Source: Phoronis australis
Taxonomy: Eukaryota; Phoronida; Phoronidae
Reading direction: 5' to 3'
DNA length: 64,000 nt
NCBI GenBank assembly: GCA_002633005.1
Contig: NMRA01000413.1
Location: forward strand, 210,790 to 274,789
The notes below the pieces were generated by a model. That model was not told the origin of the DNA and did no database searches. It worked only from the letters and a program-made list of their open reading frames with translations. Shown piece by piece: positions 40,520-51,187 of this stretch; position 1 is the stretch's first letter; each line of letters starts with the position of its first letter. A program made the translations under genes and the position numbers.

Positions 40520-41840
40520 CTACACCATTCATCGGGGTACTGTCGGAAATCTTCGTGTCACGTGGTCACTAGTGGGTGGTCCTTTGTGGTTTTCCAACCC
40601 CACCTGGTGGCTGCTACTTCCGACGAGGCGCTGGCAAGTAGTTGGTAATTCACAACCACTGTCTCTGATCAATTTCATTTTATTGCTCATGATTTCCACA
40701 GCTTCTCTGATTTTTCGATTCCGTTACTTATTTTCTCTAGATAGTATTTTGACTTCAGGTTTACACGAGTTGTGCGAATGTGTTCTGCTACGGCTGTAGG
40801 GTTGCCAGATGATTTGTTGAGGTGTTCGTTTAGTCTGGTACCTAGATTCCGAGCGGTTTCAACAACATATCTGGCAGGACAATCAAGGCATTCAATTATG
40901 TATGTCACCCCGCATTTCTTATTGCCATCTGGCTTGTCTTTCGGAAGGACTTAGGCACTTCCGGCCGTAGGATGTTGAATGGTTTGTGGTAGGTGCCCAC
41001 CTGCTGTTCTCTGAAGATTTTAGATATATTTTCCGAGAGACCGTGAACGTACAGAAAGGCTATGTTGACTCCAAAAGGCAAACCTTCTTAGTCACATAGG
41101 GTCTAGGATCGGACATCCAGTAGGAGTTGTCATTGTCAGGTAACACATATTTGATTCTAGTCTGTCCCACATGTTTGTCATTTTCCTTTGTTGCTAATTG
41201 CCCACCTCTGTTTAAAAGTGTACGCACGACTGGTCTTTCATGTTGTAGATTATGGTTTAAGCGGAAATTTAGGTACAGGTCGGTGTGAGTAGGTTTCCTG
41301 TAGATAGTGACCGTTGCACTGCCGTCTTTTTTGATGTGTATGCACGTGCCACGAAACGGAAGTCTGTAATCTGTATGGGTGCTCAATGGTAAACTTGATG
41401 TCAGGGTCCACAGAGTTGATGTGAATTTACTAACTTAGAACTCCTGTAGCGGTATCACAATAGTGGGGGACGGTAGCCGTAGCGATGGCTCTAGTTTCGA
41501 AACTTTCCATGTACGGATTAGCCACGATGGGGCTAATGGGCGAGCCCAAGGCAGCACCGTGTTGTAGAAATTACTTCTGTATAGGAAATGCGTAGTGTTC
41601 TGACAAAATTGCAAGTGTTCAAGTTTTTGTCCCATATTCAACTTGGTTCCATGATTCCATGACTGGTCGTGAACTTCTAGTCAATAGGCGAAATGGAGTC
41701 AGGAACTGGTATGCTGGTAATTAGTGTACTTAAATCAAAAGATACGATGATTTGACCCGGAGGAACTTCAAGTTCTTTGATCTTGGACACAAAGTCCGTT
41801 CTGTTGGTAATATGATAGGGAGTGTCACCCACTAATGACT
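40520..41840 (-). mobile_element. Penelope-like element, reverse transcriptase to GIY-YIG, decayed
   Basis: Read downwards from 41.83 kb: FVSKIKELEVPPGQIIVSFD (motif A of the RT), HFLYRSNFYN, GAALGSPISPIVANPYMESF in another frame (motif B), VTIYRKPTHTDLYLNF (motif D region), then YVHGLSENISKIF. It ends YIIECLDCPARYVVETARNL and GTRLNEHL...AVAEHI, the GIY-YIG endonuclease. Several frameshifts and stops. The order RT then GIY-YIG is that of Penelope-like retroelements, which use the nuclease to nick the target. The plus-strand open frame over 40392-40799 is its antisense shadow. Confidence 0.8.
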
Positions 41841-41877
41841 AATGACTCCAGATAAGTACTTCGGAGGACCAAAAGGG

Positions 41878-41935
41878 GTTGGTGGGCTATAGCCTCCACT
41901 TTTTTCAGTACTGCGCCTCGCATGTTGGAGAGTCG
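41878..41935 (+). repeat. GGGCTATAGCC...CAGTACTGCGCC repeat, second copy
   Basis: Lies in the 200-bp spacer between the two head-to-head Penelope-like fragments. Matches 6424-6480. Confidence 0.55.
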
Positions 41936-42039
41936 TAAATCTTCGGTATCTCTTCCTTCCTGGAGTAAATTTTCTATTTGGTTTCAATGTCAATGGTTTT
42001 ATATTTTTGCCAAGCTGTCAATTTGTTGACCAATGTGTC

Positions 42040-42475
42040 TAAGAAAGCTGACCTGTTTAGAGTCAATGTAGCCAAACTGTACGTTCACGGTCTCTCGGAA
42101 AAATTGTCTAACATCTTCAGAGCAGAGAACACGAGGTGGTACCTACCAAAAACCATTCAACGGCCTTTATTGTCCTGCCACATATGTTGGTGTGACCGCT
42201 CGGAATCTGGGTACAAGACTAAAAGAACACTTCCACTGTATGGACACATCGCACAACAAAATACTATCTAGAGAGAATAAACATTGGAATCGCAAAATCC
42301 GAGAAGCAGTTGAAATCATGAGCAATAAAACAAAATTTCATATGAATTACAAGCTATTTACCAGCGCCTCCTCGCAAGTAACAGTCACCAGGTGGAGTTG
42401 GACAACCACCAAGGACCACCCACTAGTCACCACGTGACACGAAGATTTGCGCCAGTAAGCCGAAGAAGTGCTCAG
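42040..42475 (+). mobile_element. Penelope-like element, 3' fragment in opposite orientation
   Basis: Carries RVNVAKLYVHGLSEKLSNIF, then a frameshifted GIY-YIG end, VGVTARNLGTRLKEH, NKILSRENKHWNRKIREAVE and a tail with RWSWTTTKDHPLVTT. The DNA is a near copy, inverted, of 40.53-41.09 kb, for example GTACGTTCACGGTCTCTCGG in both. The two copies therefore sit 5' to 5', about 200 bp apart. Confidence 0.75.
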
Positions 42476-42714
42476 GGCGGGCTCGCAAACACAAACAGGT
42501 CTCCGATAGGTAATGACTCTCTCCCCTACATGTGTACACTATGTAACGGCGGCAGCTACGAACATTCCTTTTGTCGTGATGATGTTTAGATGGTCAATAT
42601 CGTCTTGTGTCTGCTAAAAACAATTTACTTAAAGCAAGTAAGACCAGTCTAAATCAAAGGCTGTCTCAATCGGATGCTGGGTGACCAAGTCAGGTAACCA
42701 GATTCGCATGATCC

Positions 42715-42905
42715 CTATTGAGGCGGGTTCTTCGAGCAGAGAATATGTAAAACACAAAAAACGTGTCGCTTTGGGCGACCATTCTGTAAATGGCGGCTCA
42801 TCACCTCTCGTTTCCCTTGTTCGTCCTGATCATTCTCCAAAAAGGAATTACGTTGATCTGGGATGGGGTCAAGGACACAGTTGAGAATGAGGGTGGTTGG
42901 ACTCC
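42715..42905 (-). CDS. filamin-type gene, last exon with stop
   Basis: 191 bp after acceptor GTTCTTTCAG, entered in phase 1, so the glycine completed at the junction is followed by SPTTLIL. That supplies the GSP that normally closes a filamin repeat (HVxGSPF). It continues NCVLDPIPDQRNSFLENDQD, EQGKREVMSRHLQNGRPKRH and ends KNPPQ, stop TAG at 42717-42715. The tail is polar and not recognised. Joined with the four upstream exons the frame is 705 bases, 234 residues plus stop. It has no NHL or B-box region, so it is not a complete TRIM-NHL protein as modelled. Confidence 0.6.
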
Positions 42906-43922
42906 CTGAAAGAACACAGTTTTTAAACAGATGAGCCGCAAATTGAAATTCAGTTTGTTTCTCCAAGTACAACCAACCTAAATGTGTGCATGACTATGAA
43001 ACAATTTGTTTGCAGTCTGGTGAACAATTTTTCAATTGCTAAAGCTAAATCTGCATTTTGTTGTTGGCCACACGTCTGGTGTATAGGGAAATGAATACCT
43101 GAGTCTTATCAGTGAGGTACGTTTTCCTAAGTCACACGTGCTGTTATTGTTAACCTAATTCACATCAGTAAATAAAAGAAATGTTTAACTTGCAGTTCGG
43201 CCTGTTTACTTTGACTTAATTCCTGTGTGTACTTTCAGCTCACCGTGCTGATATATCTTGCAAGCACATTTCTTGTGCATTTTCCTTAAAGATTTGGTCT
43301 ACACTTTAAATGCTCCAAGATCATCAAAAACATCTTTCAACTTTCTTTAGCAACGAACATTTTATGCAAGATAGTGGACGGTCGTGATGCTCACATATTC
43401 TCGCATCACGACTGGCTGGAATGAACGGCTTCTTTGACATGTCAGAACTACATGTACTCATTCCGCCTGCGATCAGTCATTATGACGGGCAATTTCGGAT
43501 CCTTTTCTTTGATTATTTTAAACTGTACTGTACGTTTGTGTTATGTAACCACAGAAAAGTACGGAAACTTATGACGGAAGACAAAGACGAATTGATGTGA
43601 ATGTTCATAGCTACTCAAAACTTTGCCTGATACCAAGGTCATATGGAATGAAACTTAGAATTGGAAAAGCATTGATGTAGTGCTGCCCGTCTCCTATAAA
43701 AAACGGGAAGGTGAATTTTCACCTGCTTGCAGTATTGTGTCTGAAATTGGCAAGATTTACAGCATTATAACTGACGTTTCTCGTGTTCACTCAGGCAACG
43801 ATTTGGTGTATTTTTCTCTAGCTACATGTAAAGTGTGTCGAAATCCCAGGCTCGCTTCATGATTCGTCTTCAAAAATTCGATGGTACAAATAAGTTCAAT
43901 TTCGGAATCTGTCATAACAAAC

Positions 43923-44033
43923 CTTCCACATGCTGGTTTCCAGACAGCACAGAAATTGTATAGCAACCAAATGACCTCGGTGTAAAGCTGTACGTAACGG
44001 GGGTCAACAGAACCCCTGCTGTCTTGCAGTCAT
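43923..44033 (-). CDS. filamin-type repeat, exon c
   Basis: 111 bp, acceptor CTTTACTTGCAG, donor GAAG|GTTTGT, phase 1 both sides. It encodes DDCKTAGVLLTPVTYSFTPR, then SFGCYTISVLSGNQHVE. Filamin repeats end DxGDGTYxVxYxPxxxGxYTIxVxxxGxHVxGSPF, so Y.FTP...G.YTISV...QHVEG matches. The GDGT turn is replaced by CKTAGV. Confidence 0.72.
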
Positions 44034-45002
44034 CTGCAAGTAAAGCAGCAACCATGATATTATGTCTGATTAACATCTAGATTAGCAATCTCATATGCCA
44101 AAAAATGTGAACCTCATACCAACACAACTGAGAATTTTATTCGTTAAAATAGAACTCACAAACTTTCAAACCGTTAGGCTACAGCAATGTAAACACACGC
44201 TATTTCGTACTTCCTCTTGCGTTTGGTAAATGTTGCCAAACTTTTTATCTTTTTCTTTGTTTTGTGTGATGTAACAGTTCGTCTATAAAACAGTCCAAAT
44301 TCGGTGGAATAAATAAATACCGTATTGCTGCACCTTTAGGTCCATGAGCTTTATTTCTCACATGACTGGTTAATATCACCGAGTACACTCGTTAGGGATT
44401 GTTTTTTATAGATGAGCTCCCTTTTATCCTGTTTGTTTTGTTTGTCTTCTTTCGTCATAATAGATGGAATGAATTTCACCCTCCTTGTTTATGTTCAAAC
44501 CAGCTTGGAAGTCTTTTTCACCATCAGATTATATTTTAATCACCATAAATATGTCTCATTCCCATTTGCCCTATCCTCGCTCCTCTGAGATTGTCAGCTC
44601 GGTACGATTTAACTTTTCCACCGTCCAATGTCGTATTACTCATTTTTGATACAGCATTATTTCTTTTTTCACGTTGCCATTAAAAAATGTTGGTCTTATG
44701 CCTATTTCTTGGTCAGTAGTTTAAAGGGAAGCGAATTAAATTTCAATGTACTTTAGGCCTCACTTTCTCATCATAAACCAACGTTACTTCTGACCAAACT
44801 GCTCCAAAGCACTGTTAAATTACATGTGATTTTCCTCTGATTTCCTTAATTTTAAAGATTTTTACAATAATTTTGACGAAGCTAGAATTTTTTCAAATGA
44901 AAATAAAATCTGGTTAGGTTTAAGAAATAACCGTACCGCTCTCTTGCTCATACATGTAGATGTAGCAGCAAGTACGACTTGAATTGCAAAGACACAACAA
45001 AC
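44034..45002. other. intron of the filamin-type gene
   Basis: AT-rich, no repeats recognised. Confidence 0.45.
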
Positions 45003-45095
45003 CTGTAATTTCGCATGAGATAAATTCCCCGTTAGGCGATTTAACCGTCACATTCCAGGAACCATCTTTCGTCTCGAGTCTTTGCTTGGCATCAA
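45003..45095 (-). CDS. filamin-type repeat, exon b
   Basis: 93 bp, acceptor ACATTTTCAATAG-like region ending GTTTTAG, donor ACAG|GTTTGT, phase 1 both sides. It encodes VDAKQRLETKDGSWNVTVKS then PNGEFISCEIT. VDA...G...V.V.SPxG is the strongest filamin-repeat signature in the set. Confidence 0.72.
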
Positions 45096-45458
45096 CTAAA
45101 ACATTTTCAATAGTACGTGTTTCGTGGATTATTTACAGCAAATGAAAGGTAACAGTGTTCGATGACAATGTGTCAGGTTGGTTTCTGTTTCGAGAACCAG
45201 CCAAAAAGTGACACTAACAGACGGTACGTTTTCATACAGTGCTCGGCTTTCACAAACAAGGCAATTGGAAACATTTACAGTAGAAAATCAGATGGCCTTT
45301 GCACTGAAGCAAACTATTATCTTCCAGAGTTTACCTTCTTGGAAAAACAATTTTATTTAGTTCAATTTAATATCGCTTTATAGTACGTCGTGCATGTTTT
45401 AATTTTATTTTAATGTTAGTTGAGACTATTAAAATATCAAACATTTTTAAAAACATAC

Positions 45459-45527
45459 CAATAAATTTAAATCGTGTCCCGGCACACTGCTTCTTCGCAA
45501 GAACGAGTTTCAAATTGTCAGCCACAA
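45459..45527 (-). CDS. filamin-type repeat, exon a
   Basis: 69 bp, acceptor TGCATTGCAG, donor TTG|GTATGT, phase 1 both sides. It encodes VADNLKLVLAKKQCAGTRFK and FI. This is the first two strands of a filamin (ABP280) immunoglobulin-like repeat, whose usual form is GLExxxVGxPxxFxVDA. Confidence 0.65.
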
Positions 45528-45620
45528 CTGCAATGCATCAAATTCAAGTCAGCAACACCATCACTTAAAATGATCACAACGAAGTATTTCTTGTGCACGA
45601 AAAAAAATTCCAGATGTGCG

Positions 45621-45905
45621 TCATCGTGATTGTTCGCGAAGATAGTTATATTTTCCATACATGCTTTTTTCACACAAAACTTGCAAATTCTGTTTCTTTA
45701 TTACATTAGCAACAAATGATGTCTTGGGATTTTCTTTCAGGGTTTTTAGCCCTAGAATTCCACTCTCAAATATAAAGACGCCAACGTTCCTTCGAAACAC
45801 GTAAGTCGGTCCTGATTTTTGACACTCGAGTTCTCCTGATACACTATAAAAGGCATTAACCATCTTAAAGTCGATTTTGTAGCAGAATTTCTCTCGAGTT
45901 AGCAT
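45621..45905 (-). CDS. 94-codon open frame, unrecognised
   Basis: Starts ATG at 45905 (MLTREKFCYKIDFKMVNAFY), ends TGA at 45621; single frame, no hydrophobic segment. It lies about 100 bp upstream of filamin-type exon a on the same strand and could hold an extra exon of that gene: FYSVSGELECQKSGPTYVF is exon-like. However, no donor in the right phase (1) was convincing. Could be chance. Confidence 0.25.
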   Translation of the reverse strand: MLTREKFCYKIDFKMVNAFYSVSGELECQKSGPTYVFRRNVGVFIFESGILGLKTLKENPKTSFVANVIKKQNLQVLCEKSMYGKYNYLREQSR

Positions 45906-46740
45906 GGTAAAGTGTGGAAAATATGTCGATCTTCAAGATAAATCATTATTTTCAGAAAATTACATGTTCTTGACATCACTGACACCTAAGCATTGCTTTT
46001 GTGCACCCAAAAAATCTCCGATCATCAACGATTTTTGAAATATATATAGTTTTATGGGTGTACTCTTTCAATAAAAAGTTATTTAAGAAATTCCATCCTT
46101 GTTACACAGGTGTGTTTATTTATCTATAAAACCCTAAAGATGTATGGAGCACCACATCAAAAATTGATTAAGTTCAGAATGAGATAAAGCTAGATGAAGC
46201 TGTTTATTAAACAAAAACAACACATCGGACCGTGCCAACCAGAATGTGTTCACAAGACTTCTGTTTAACTTACGCAAGGTAAGAAATAAACAGTTCGTAC
46301 AGCTTAATTACATTTCTTTCATGTGCCGTAAACATCTTTTTGCACAAATTTTGACTAAAAATAATTCTTAAGCGGAAACCCAACATGTTTGGTTTTTGGT
46401 TTTATCAATAACACCAATACTGAGAAACTGAGTTATCTACAATGTAGATGTATGAGATTTATTTCAGGGTTCCGTTGAACTCGAGTCGCTCATCGCAGCA
46501 GAACCAGAGAGGGCACAGTGGTGTTGCGGCAATTCTCGTGTAGTAAACAGAAGAGTAACTTTAGCACGCATTATCTACGTTAAATCCTGTCAGATTTTCA
46601 CCACATGCGGTATTTTCAGACAAAAATTCTTGGCAATATCTGGAAATATCGTGGTTGCATCAAAAGTATCATGTACATGTAATGATGGCATTTCTGGTTT
46701 GGATTACTGGGTTTCATGTGTTCTGTTCCCTTTAGCGTAT

Positions 46741-46880
46741 GTTGTACCTTCGCCTAGCAATGTTTAGGGAATTCACGAAGTGTCGTAGATGTCCACGACG
46801 TTGTTTGGCAGTTCTAGCTGAGCCGACTCGTGGACACGTGATCTCGCTACCTGGTGACTGAGAACAAGTGATCAAAATAG
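46741..46880 (-). pseudogene. possible decayed RING-finger fragment (TRIM-like)
   Basis: Reading down from 46865, one frame gives SPGSEITCP. The next frame gives SAQLELPNNVVDIYDTS, and the first frame again gives FVNSLNIARR. Put side by side these follow the end of TRIM RING domains (ITCPxCRxxxxLPxNGVDxLxTNFFVNSLLDI), so at least two frameshifts are needed. It lies 1.2 kb upstream of the filamin-type exons on the same strand, in the order seen in TRIM2/3/45/71. No zinc-binding first half or B-box was found. Chance resemblance is possible. Confidence 0.35.
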
Positions 46881-47620
46881 TGATAAAGTGAGGCTGCTGG
46901 AAATCATAACTTTTCAAATAAAAGTTATCACAAACTCAGCAGTGGAATATAGATATTGAGCGTTCATACTGAAATTTACACAAAATTGCTTAATTTTATG
47001 TCATCTGGGAGGCACGGTCTATTCCACACAAACATTCACTACAAGAGTGAGCGCAACGGTTGACCACAAAATTTTAAACGGTTGCAAAAAGACGTACACC
47101 TGTACCCCTGCTGCTTGATGAACAAACTTTAAAGGTTTTGGGACTTCCTAAAGTAAAAGAAGGAATTATACAATCAATCACCCTCTGAAAACGTTGACTT
47201 CCTATCAATCTAGTTGACTATAGTAATGCGTTGTTTCTTAACCGTTTTGTTCACCGGTGTCAGACAAGATCACCGCCTGTCCGGGATGATTTGCCAGTCA
47301 GCTATTAGCGAAGGAACTACATTGTATGTGTCCTTGAGCACTGACAATCATTGCACAAAGCATGACAATTCACCAAGTTGGTGTTTCAAAATTCTTTTGG
47401 TCAAAATAGAAAATCAAATCTGCAGTGCAGTAAAATTTACAAACTGGCTAAAATTAATTTCTTAAAAGCACCCCATCAAGGTATTTACATCTATATGGAC
47501 CTTCTGAAAAAGGTATCAATGATCAACCAAATTCTTTGATGTAGGTTTAACTGTTTGCGTACGTGGCAAGACTGATTACTTGCAATGTACACGGAAATAC
47601 CCAGGTGTTAATGTCCATAG

Positions 47621-48431
47621 GCGGATTTAGGGGGGCCCAGGGGGCTCGCCCCCAACCCNTCAAGTGTCAAATTCGGAACACGGCGCAATCGTATGGAACT
47701 ATGGCTAAGTATAGGCTCTCCCGAGATATCCCAGGCGACCGGTAGTGGCGCTGCACACTACGACTCTGTTTCCGTCGTCTGCTCCACTGTGCAATGAAGA
47801 AAATTACTTCATTTTTTAAAGAAAATGGAATGTGAGTGATGGTGGATAAACAGAAGCTGCAGGTAAGATGTCAATTTTAATTGAAGCCTTAGTGAATCAC
47901 TCAGAAACTCATAATTCTCTCTTTGTCAAACCTTAACTTAAAACGATTTCCAAAGCAATCGCGTCATTATTGCCAAAACAAAAAAAGGATTTGGTCTTTT
48001 GTGCAATTGAAGACTATTTTAAATACAACATATGTTACGAACTGATATCAGGAAATATAAAACATGTAATTAACATTACAAAAAGAAGGAGGTTTCGCGC
48101 GCAAACGCTGTGGACCATAAGGAAGTGGGTCTCTTAGTGACACATTAGGAGTTATTTCGTGGTGAAGTGGTAAAGGGCGTGTACTCTATCCTCCAGGTCG
48201 TGAGTTCGAGTCTGTGATACACGCAATTTTTTTTTGCCTTTTTTCTTGGATAATACTTCGGGAATCAAGGAAAATGCTCGATTTTTAGAGGAAAAAACAG
48301 AAAAATTTCCTGGGCAAACACCCCTCCCGACCTCCCCCCATTCGGTGCTATGCGCATCTACAATCGTGCTTTGAGCAAATGTTTACAGACGAAATGTTGG
48401 GCCTCCCTTGTGATATCCTAGATCCGCCAAT
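47621..48431 (+). mobile_element. MITE, GGCGGATTTAGGGGG family, copy 2 (complete, about 810 bp)
   Basis: Starts AGGCGGATTTAGGGGGGCCC and ends CTTGTGATATCCTAGATCCG plus CCA, sharing both ends with copy 1. The first 120 bases are C/G-rich, the middle AT-rich. It carries a tRNA-like pol III unit at 48151-48235. Non-coding. It appears to have landed at the edge of a hydrophobic open frame on the minus strand. Confidence 0.82.
48151..48235 (+). ncRNA. tRNA-like pol III unit inside a MITE
   Basis: A-box TGGTGAAGTGG (48160-48170) fits TRGYNNANNNG and B-box GTTCGAGTC (48204-48212) fits GWTCRANNC. They are spaced as in a tRNA gene, with a T9 run just downstream (48227-48235) that would end pol III transcription. 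The acceptor stem does not close well, so this is a tRNA-derived (SINE-like) promoter rather than a working tRNA gene. Confidence 0.5.
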
Positions 48432-48602
48432 GATGTGGAAGTAGGCTATAAACAGCACCAGGCCCATGATATACAGTATAAACCCGCTCACGAGTATCAC
48501 GCTGATTGCGTCAGATTTTACTGTTTTGATCGGAATTTCATTGCGTCTCTTCGATGCGACACAGATAAAGAAAGTAAAAACGAGCGGTGCAGCGACCTTT
48601 TG
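48431..48602 (-). CDS. possible exon encoding two membrane helices, cut by a MITE
   Basis: A minus-strand frame encodes VAAPLVFTFFICVASKRRNE, then IPIKTVKSDAISVILVSGFI and LYIMGLVLFIAYFHI. That is two strongly hydrophobic helices around a basic loop. Upstream is TGCTTCCCTTCGCTAACCCAAAAG, containing a branch-site-like CGCTAAC, a pyrimidine tract and an AG. The frame runs straight into the end of the MITE at 48430, so the true 3' border may be lost. Family unknown; resembles a piece of a polytopic transporter or receptor. Confidence 0.3.
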
Positions 48603-48699
48603 GGTTAGCGAAGGGAAGCAATAGCAGCTTTCAAAAGCTCGAGAGGCTAAGTTCGACAAGGCGCAAGTTAGCGAGTGCGATGTCCCGGCCAATGTCGCC

Positions 48700-50571
48700 G
48701 GTGATAACGAATGCTCATTGTCGAAGGATAGTTCAAACGATATTTTATCTGACTGTCAGCGAATTTTTCCAGACTCTATTTGCAAGAGAAAATACTGGCT
48801 AATGTTTATGTTTATAGCCACGATAATAATCAGTTGGGTAGTGAGGAAGTCCACATCGCAGAGATTGTTTTTTGCTTGACTTTAGTGTTGACTTGTTCCA
48901 GTTTGAATAACAACATAATTTGTTTTACCCTGGGTGCTCTGCAGAAGCCTGGATATTTAGTAAAACCGAGAACTATGCCAGATTTTCACAGGAAATACAC
49001 ACGACGTGCACTTCGGTTGACTGTGACTTTCGACTGTATTATTATTCAAGTGCACAGTTTGAGGTAAATCTGAGAGTGGATGACACTTTTGACTCATGAA
49101 AGTCTTGCATTTCTCTCAAAGTGTGATAGCGGTGTCGTTTGCTTGCACTTGACACAAACGCGGTTTCTTGTGTCACTACGGTCTTGGAACTGTAATCGGA
49201 GTTACATGTCTTTGACAATGAAATATTGGCTTCGTGTGGTTTGGCAGGAAATGGCACCTACACAAAGTTGAGTGGATTGAGAGTTATCGTCGAAATTCAG
49301 AAACGGTCGAGCTAAGCTGGCCACCAAAAATCTTGAATTGGCACAGCAGTAAGAACACAATATTATATTTCCGGTACTTTAATATTCTAATACTTATTGT
49401 AAATTCGTTCAAACTTTGCACTTGCTGCTATTGGTAGTTAATTCAAAAGAAAAAAACATGATTCAATTTAATTTGAGTTTGAGTTCAGACAGAGCAATCA
49501 TACTCTTCTATAACGTAGATATAAAATATAGTCTAAAACTATTTTGCACAAAATATACAAAAAGGTACATTTTCAGTGCAAATTGAGACGCGAGGTTTTT
49601 AATTACCATCTTCATTCTGTAAATGATTTGCAATAACACAAATTATTAGTATTAGGCCTACAGTTGAACTGAGTGTTGATAAAGTTGATCAAATACAAGT
49701 ATCAACTTGTTTTATTTTCTTACCTTATTTTGTGTCAAGACCGCAAAATCAATTCAAAACATTCGACGACACTCACCATTGCGTGAACTGAGGAGCCCCA
49801 CGATAATGGTCACAATACTTAAACAGCGCTCAATATAACTCGAGCCTTGTGGTCACCTCAAAACTAAATTTATCGTACTGTATTCTGGCCAACCAAAGGA
49901 CAGGAATATCAGTGGTCGTGTAGTATAAACTCCTGGAGGAGCTAACGAATACGGAAATAAATTTCCAACTCATACGGTTATACTCATGGCATTGGATTGC
50001 TAAACTAAAAATTCGGGTGCTGGACCTTTAGCCACGCGTTGATCTTAAAAAGAAAAGTTGTCAGGAGTTTGCGTACTCTTCACAATTGTCCGGGACGCTT
50101 AACTTGTTAAGCCGAGTATGGGCGTTTTAAAAAGTAAATTTTGAGAAGTCAGTGATGGGAATTTATCCAAAAGATCCATTGAGGTAAATACTTTGAAGTT
50201 CAAGAGTCAAGTAAAGGAGAGTAGGAAACTACGGACATTCTTCCACCCGAATAAGACAAGGTGATGCTGCAAACAGAATCAAAATCAAAATGAAGGAATT
50301 AAACAACTGAAAGGAAATTAGACCAAAGCACTTACAGTACATGCCAAAAGTAATCACGAAAAATGACCCGGAACTTTCCCGTCGTGACAGCTGAGCACAC
50401 AAAGAATTCAATTCATAACAACCGTCCGTTATAACGAAAAATGGAGAGCAAAATATAAAAATACGGGACGATTACGATGTGGCATTTCAGCCCAAAAGAG
50501 GACCATAATGGCTCAGTTGATGTGCTTCGGGGGAAATAACCATTATGGAAAAATGCATTTTATTCTATTAC
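48700..50571. other. no gene seen
   Basis: Short frames on both strands without motifs; probable first intron of the filamin-type gene if the 50.6-kb exon belongs to it. Confidence 0.45.
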
Positions 50572-50829
50572 TTGTGGCATGAACTGTATCGATGCTCATC
50601 TCATAATGAACTGAACTGAACTTTCCTGAATGGGGTTTCTTAACACAAGACATTTCAATGTTTTCCTCACTGCCATCTACTTCAGACATCCCGCCGAACA
50701 TCACGTGGTGCAAATCCCCACCAGATGAATGATAGTCGTCACTACTTTCCTCGTCCGAACTCTCCAGAGCCACGTCAATGTGCTCCATACGAGATTCGTG
50801 CTTTCTAGCCATGCTTGGAAACTTCACAT
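50572..50829 (-). CDS. first coding exon, acidic serine-rich N-terminus (joined by phase to filamin-type exons)
   Basis: Exon after acceptor GCTTTTTTCAG. Translation starts at ATG 50812-50810 in a good context (A at -3, G at +4) with 17 bases of leader in the exon. 241 coding bases give MARKHESRMEHIDVALESSD, EESSDDYHSSGGDLHHVMFG, and so on, ending near SIDTVHAT. The donor A|GTAATA leaves phase 1, the phase in which the filamin-type exon at 45527 enters. It does not fit the TRPC exon at 35823, which enters in phase 0. The region is low-complexity acidic with many serines, likely disordered and phosphorylated. Linking it to the filamin exons is inference. Confidence 0.55.
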
Positions 50830-51187
50830 CTGAAAAAAGCAGACTCAGGTTACACACGTGTCTTCGAATTGGGACAGAACAATCAATTATAGAAAGAATC
50901 GTTAACATTTTTCCTAAAAAATCTTGCCCATAAGAAACGACAACACGCGTGGATGGATCTATCATCAGGGTGAAAGCGAAACGGTGGACCTACATGTATA
51001 TGCGAGTCTCATTATCCAAAGTTGTGTCGCTATTTGCGTATTAATACTTTAACCAAAAATAAAACAACACAATGCGTGTAGAACTTCACCAGCTGTACCT
51101 AGCTAGTAATGAAGTATTAATTAAAAAGATTTTTCGTTTTTTTCGAGAAATGTGTAAATAAATCGTGCTCTAAATTTAAGTGTCTGA

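Noticed and set aside
40392-40799. 135-codon plus-strand frame
   Set aside because: It is antisense to the 3' part and GIY-YIG region of the minus-strand Penelope-like element.
46470-46780. Plus-strand stretch without stops after an acceptor-like TTTATTTCAG
   Set aside because: No motif or start codon, no matching donor phase, and antisense to a more suggestive RING-like trace.
50572-50829. The acidic exon as the start of the TRPC gene
   Set aside because: Its donor leaves phase 1, whereas the first visible TRPC exon enters in phase 0. It fits the filamin-type exon instead.
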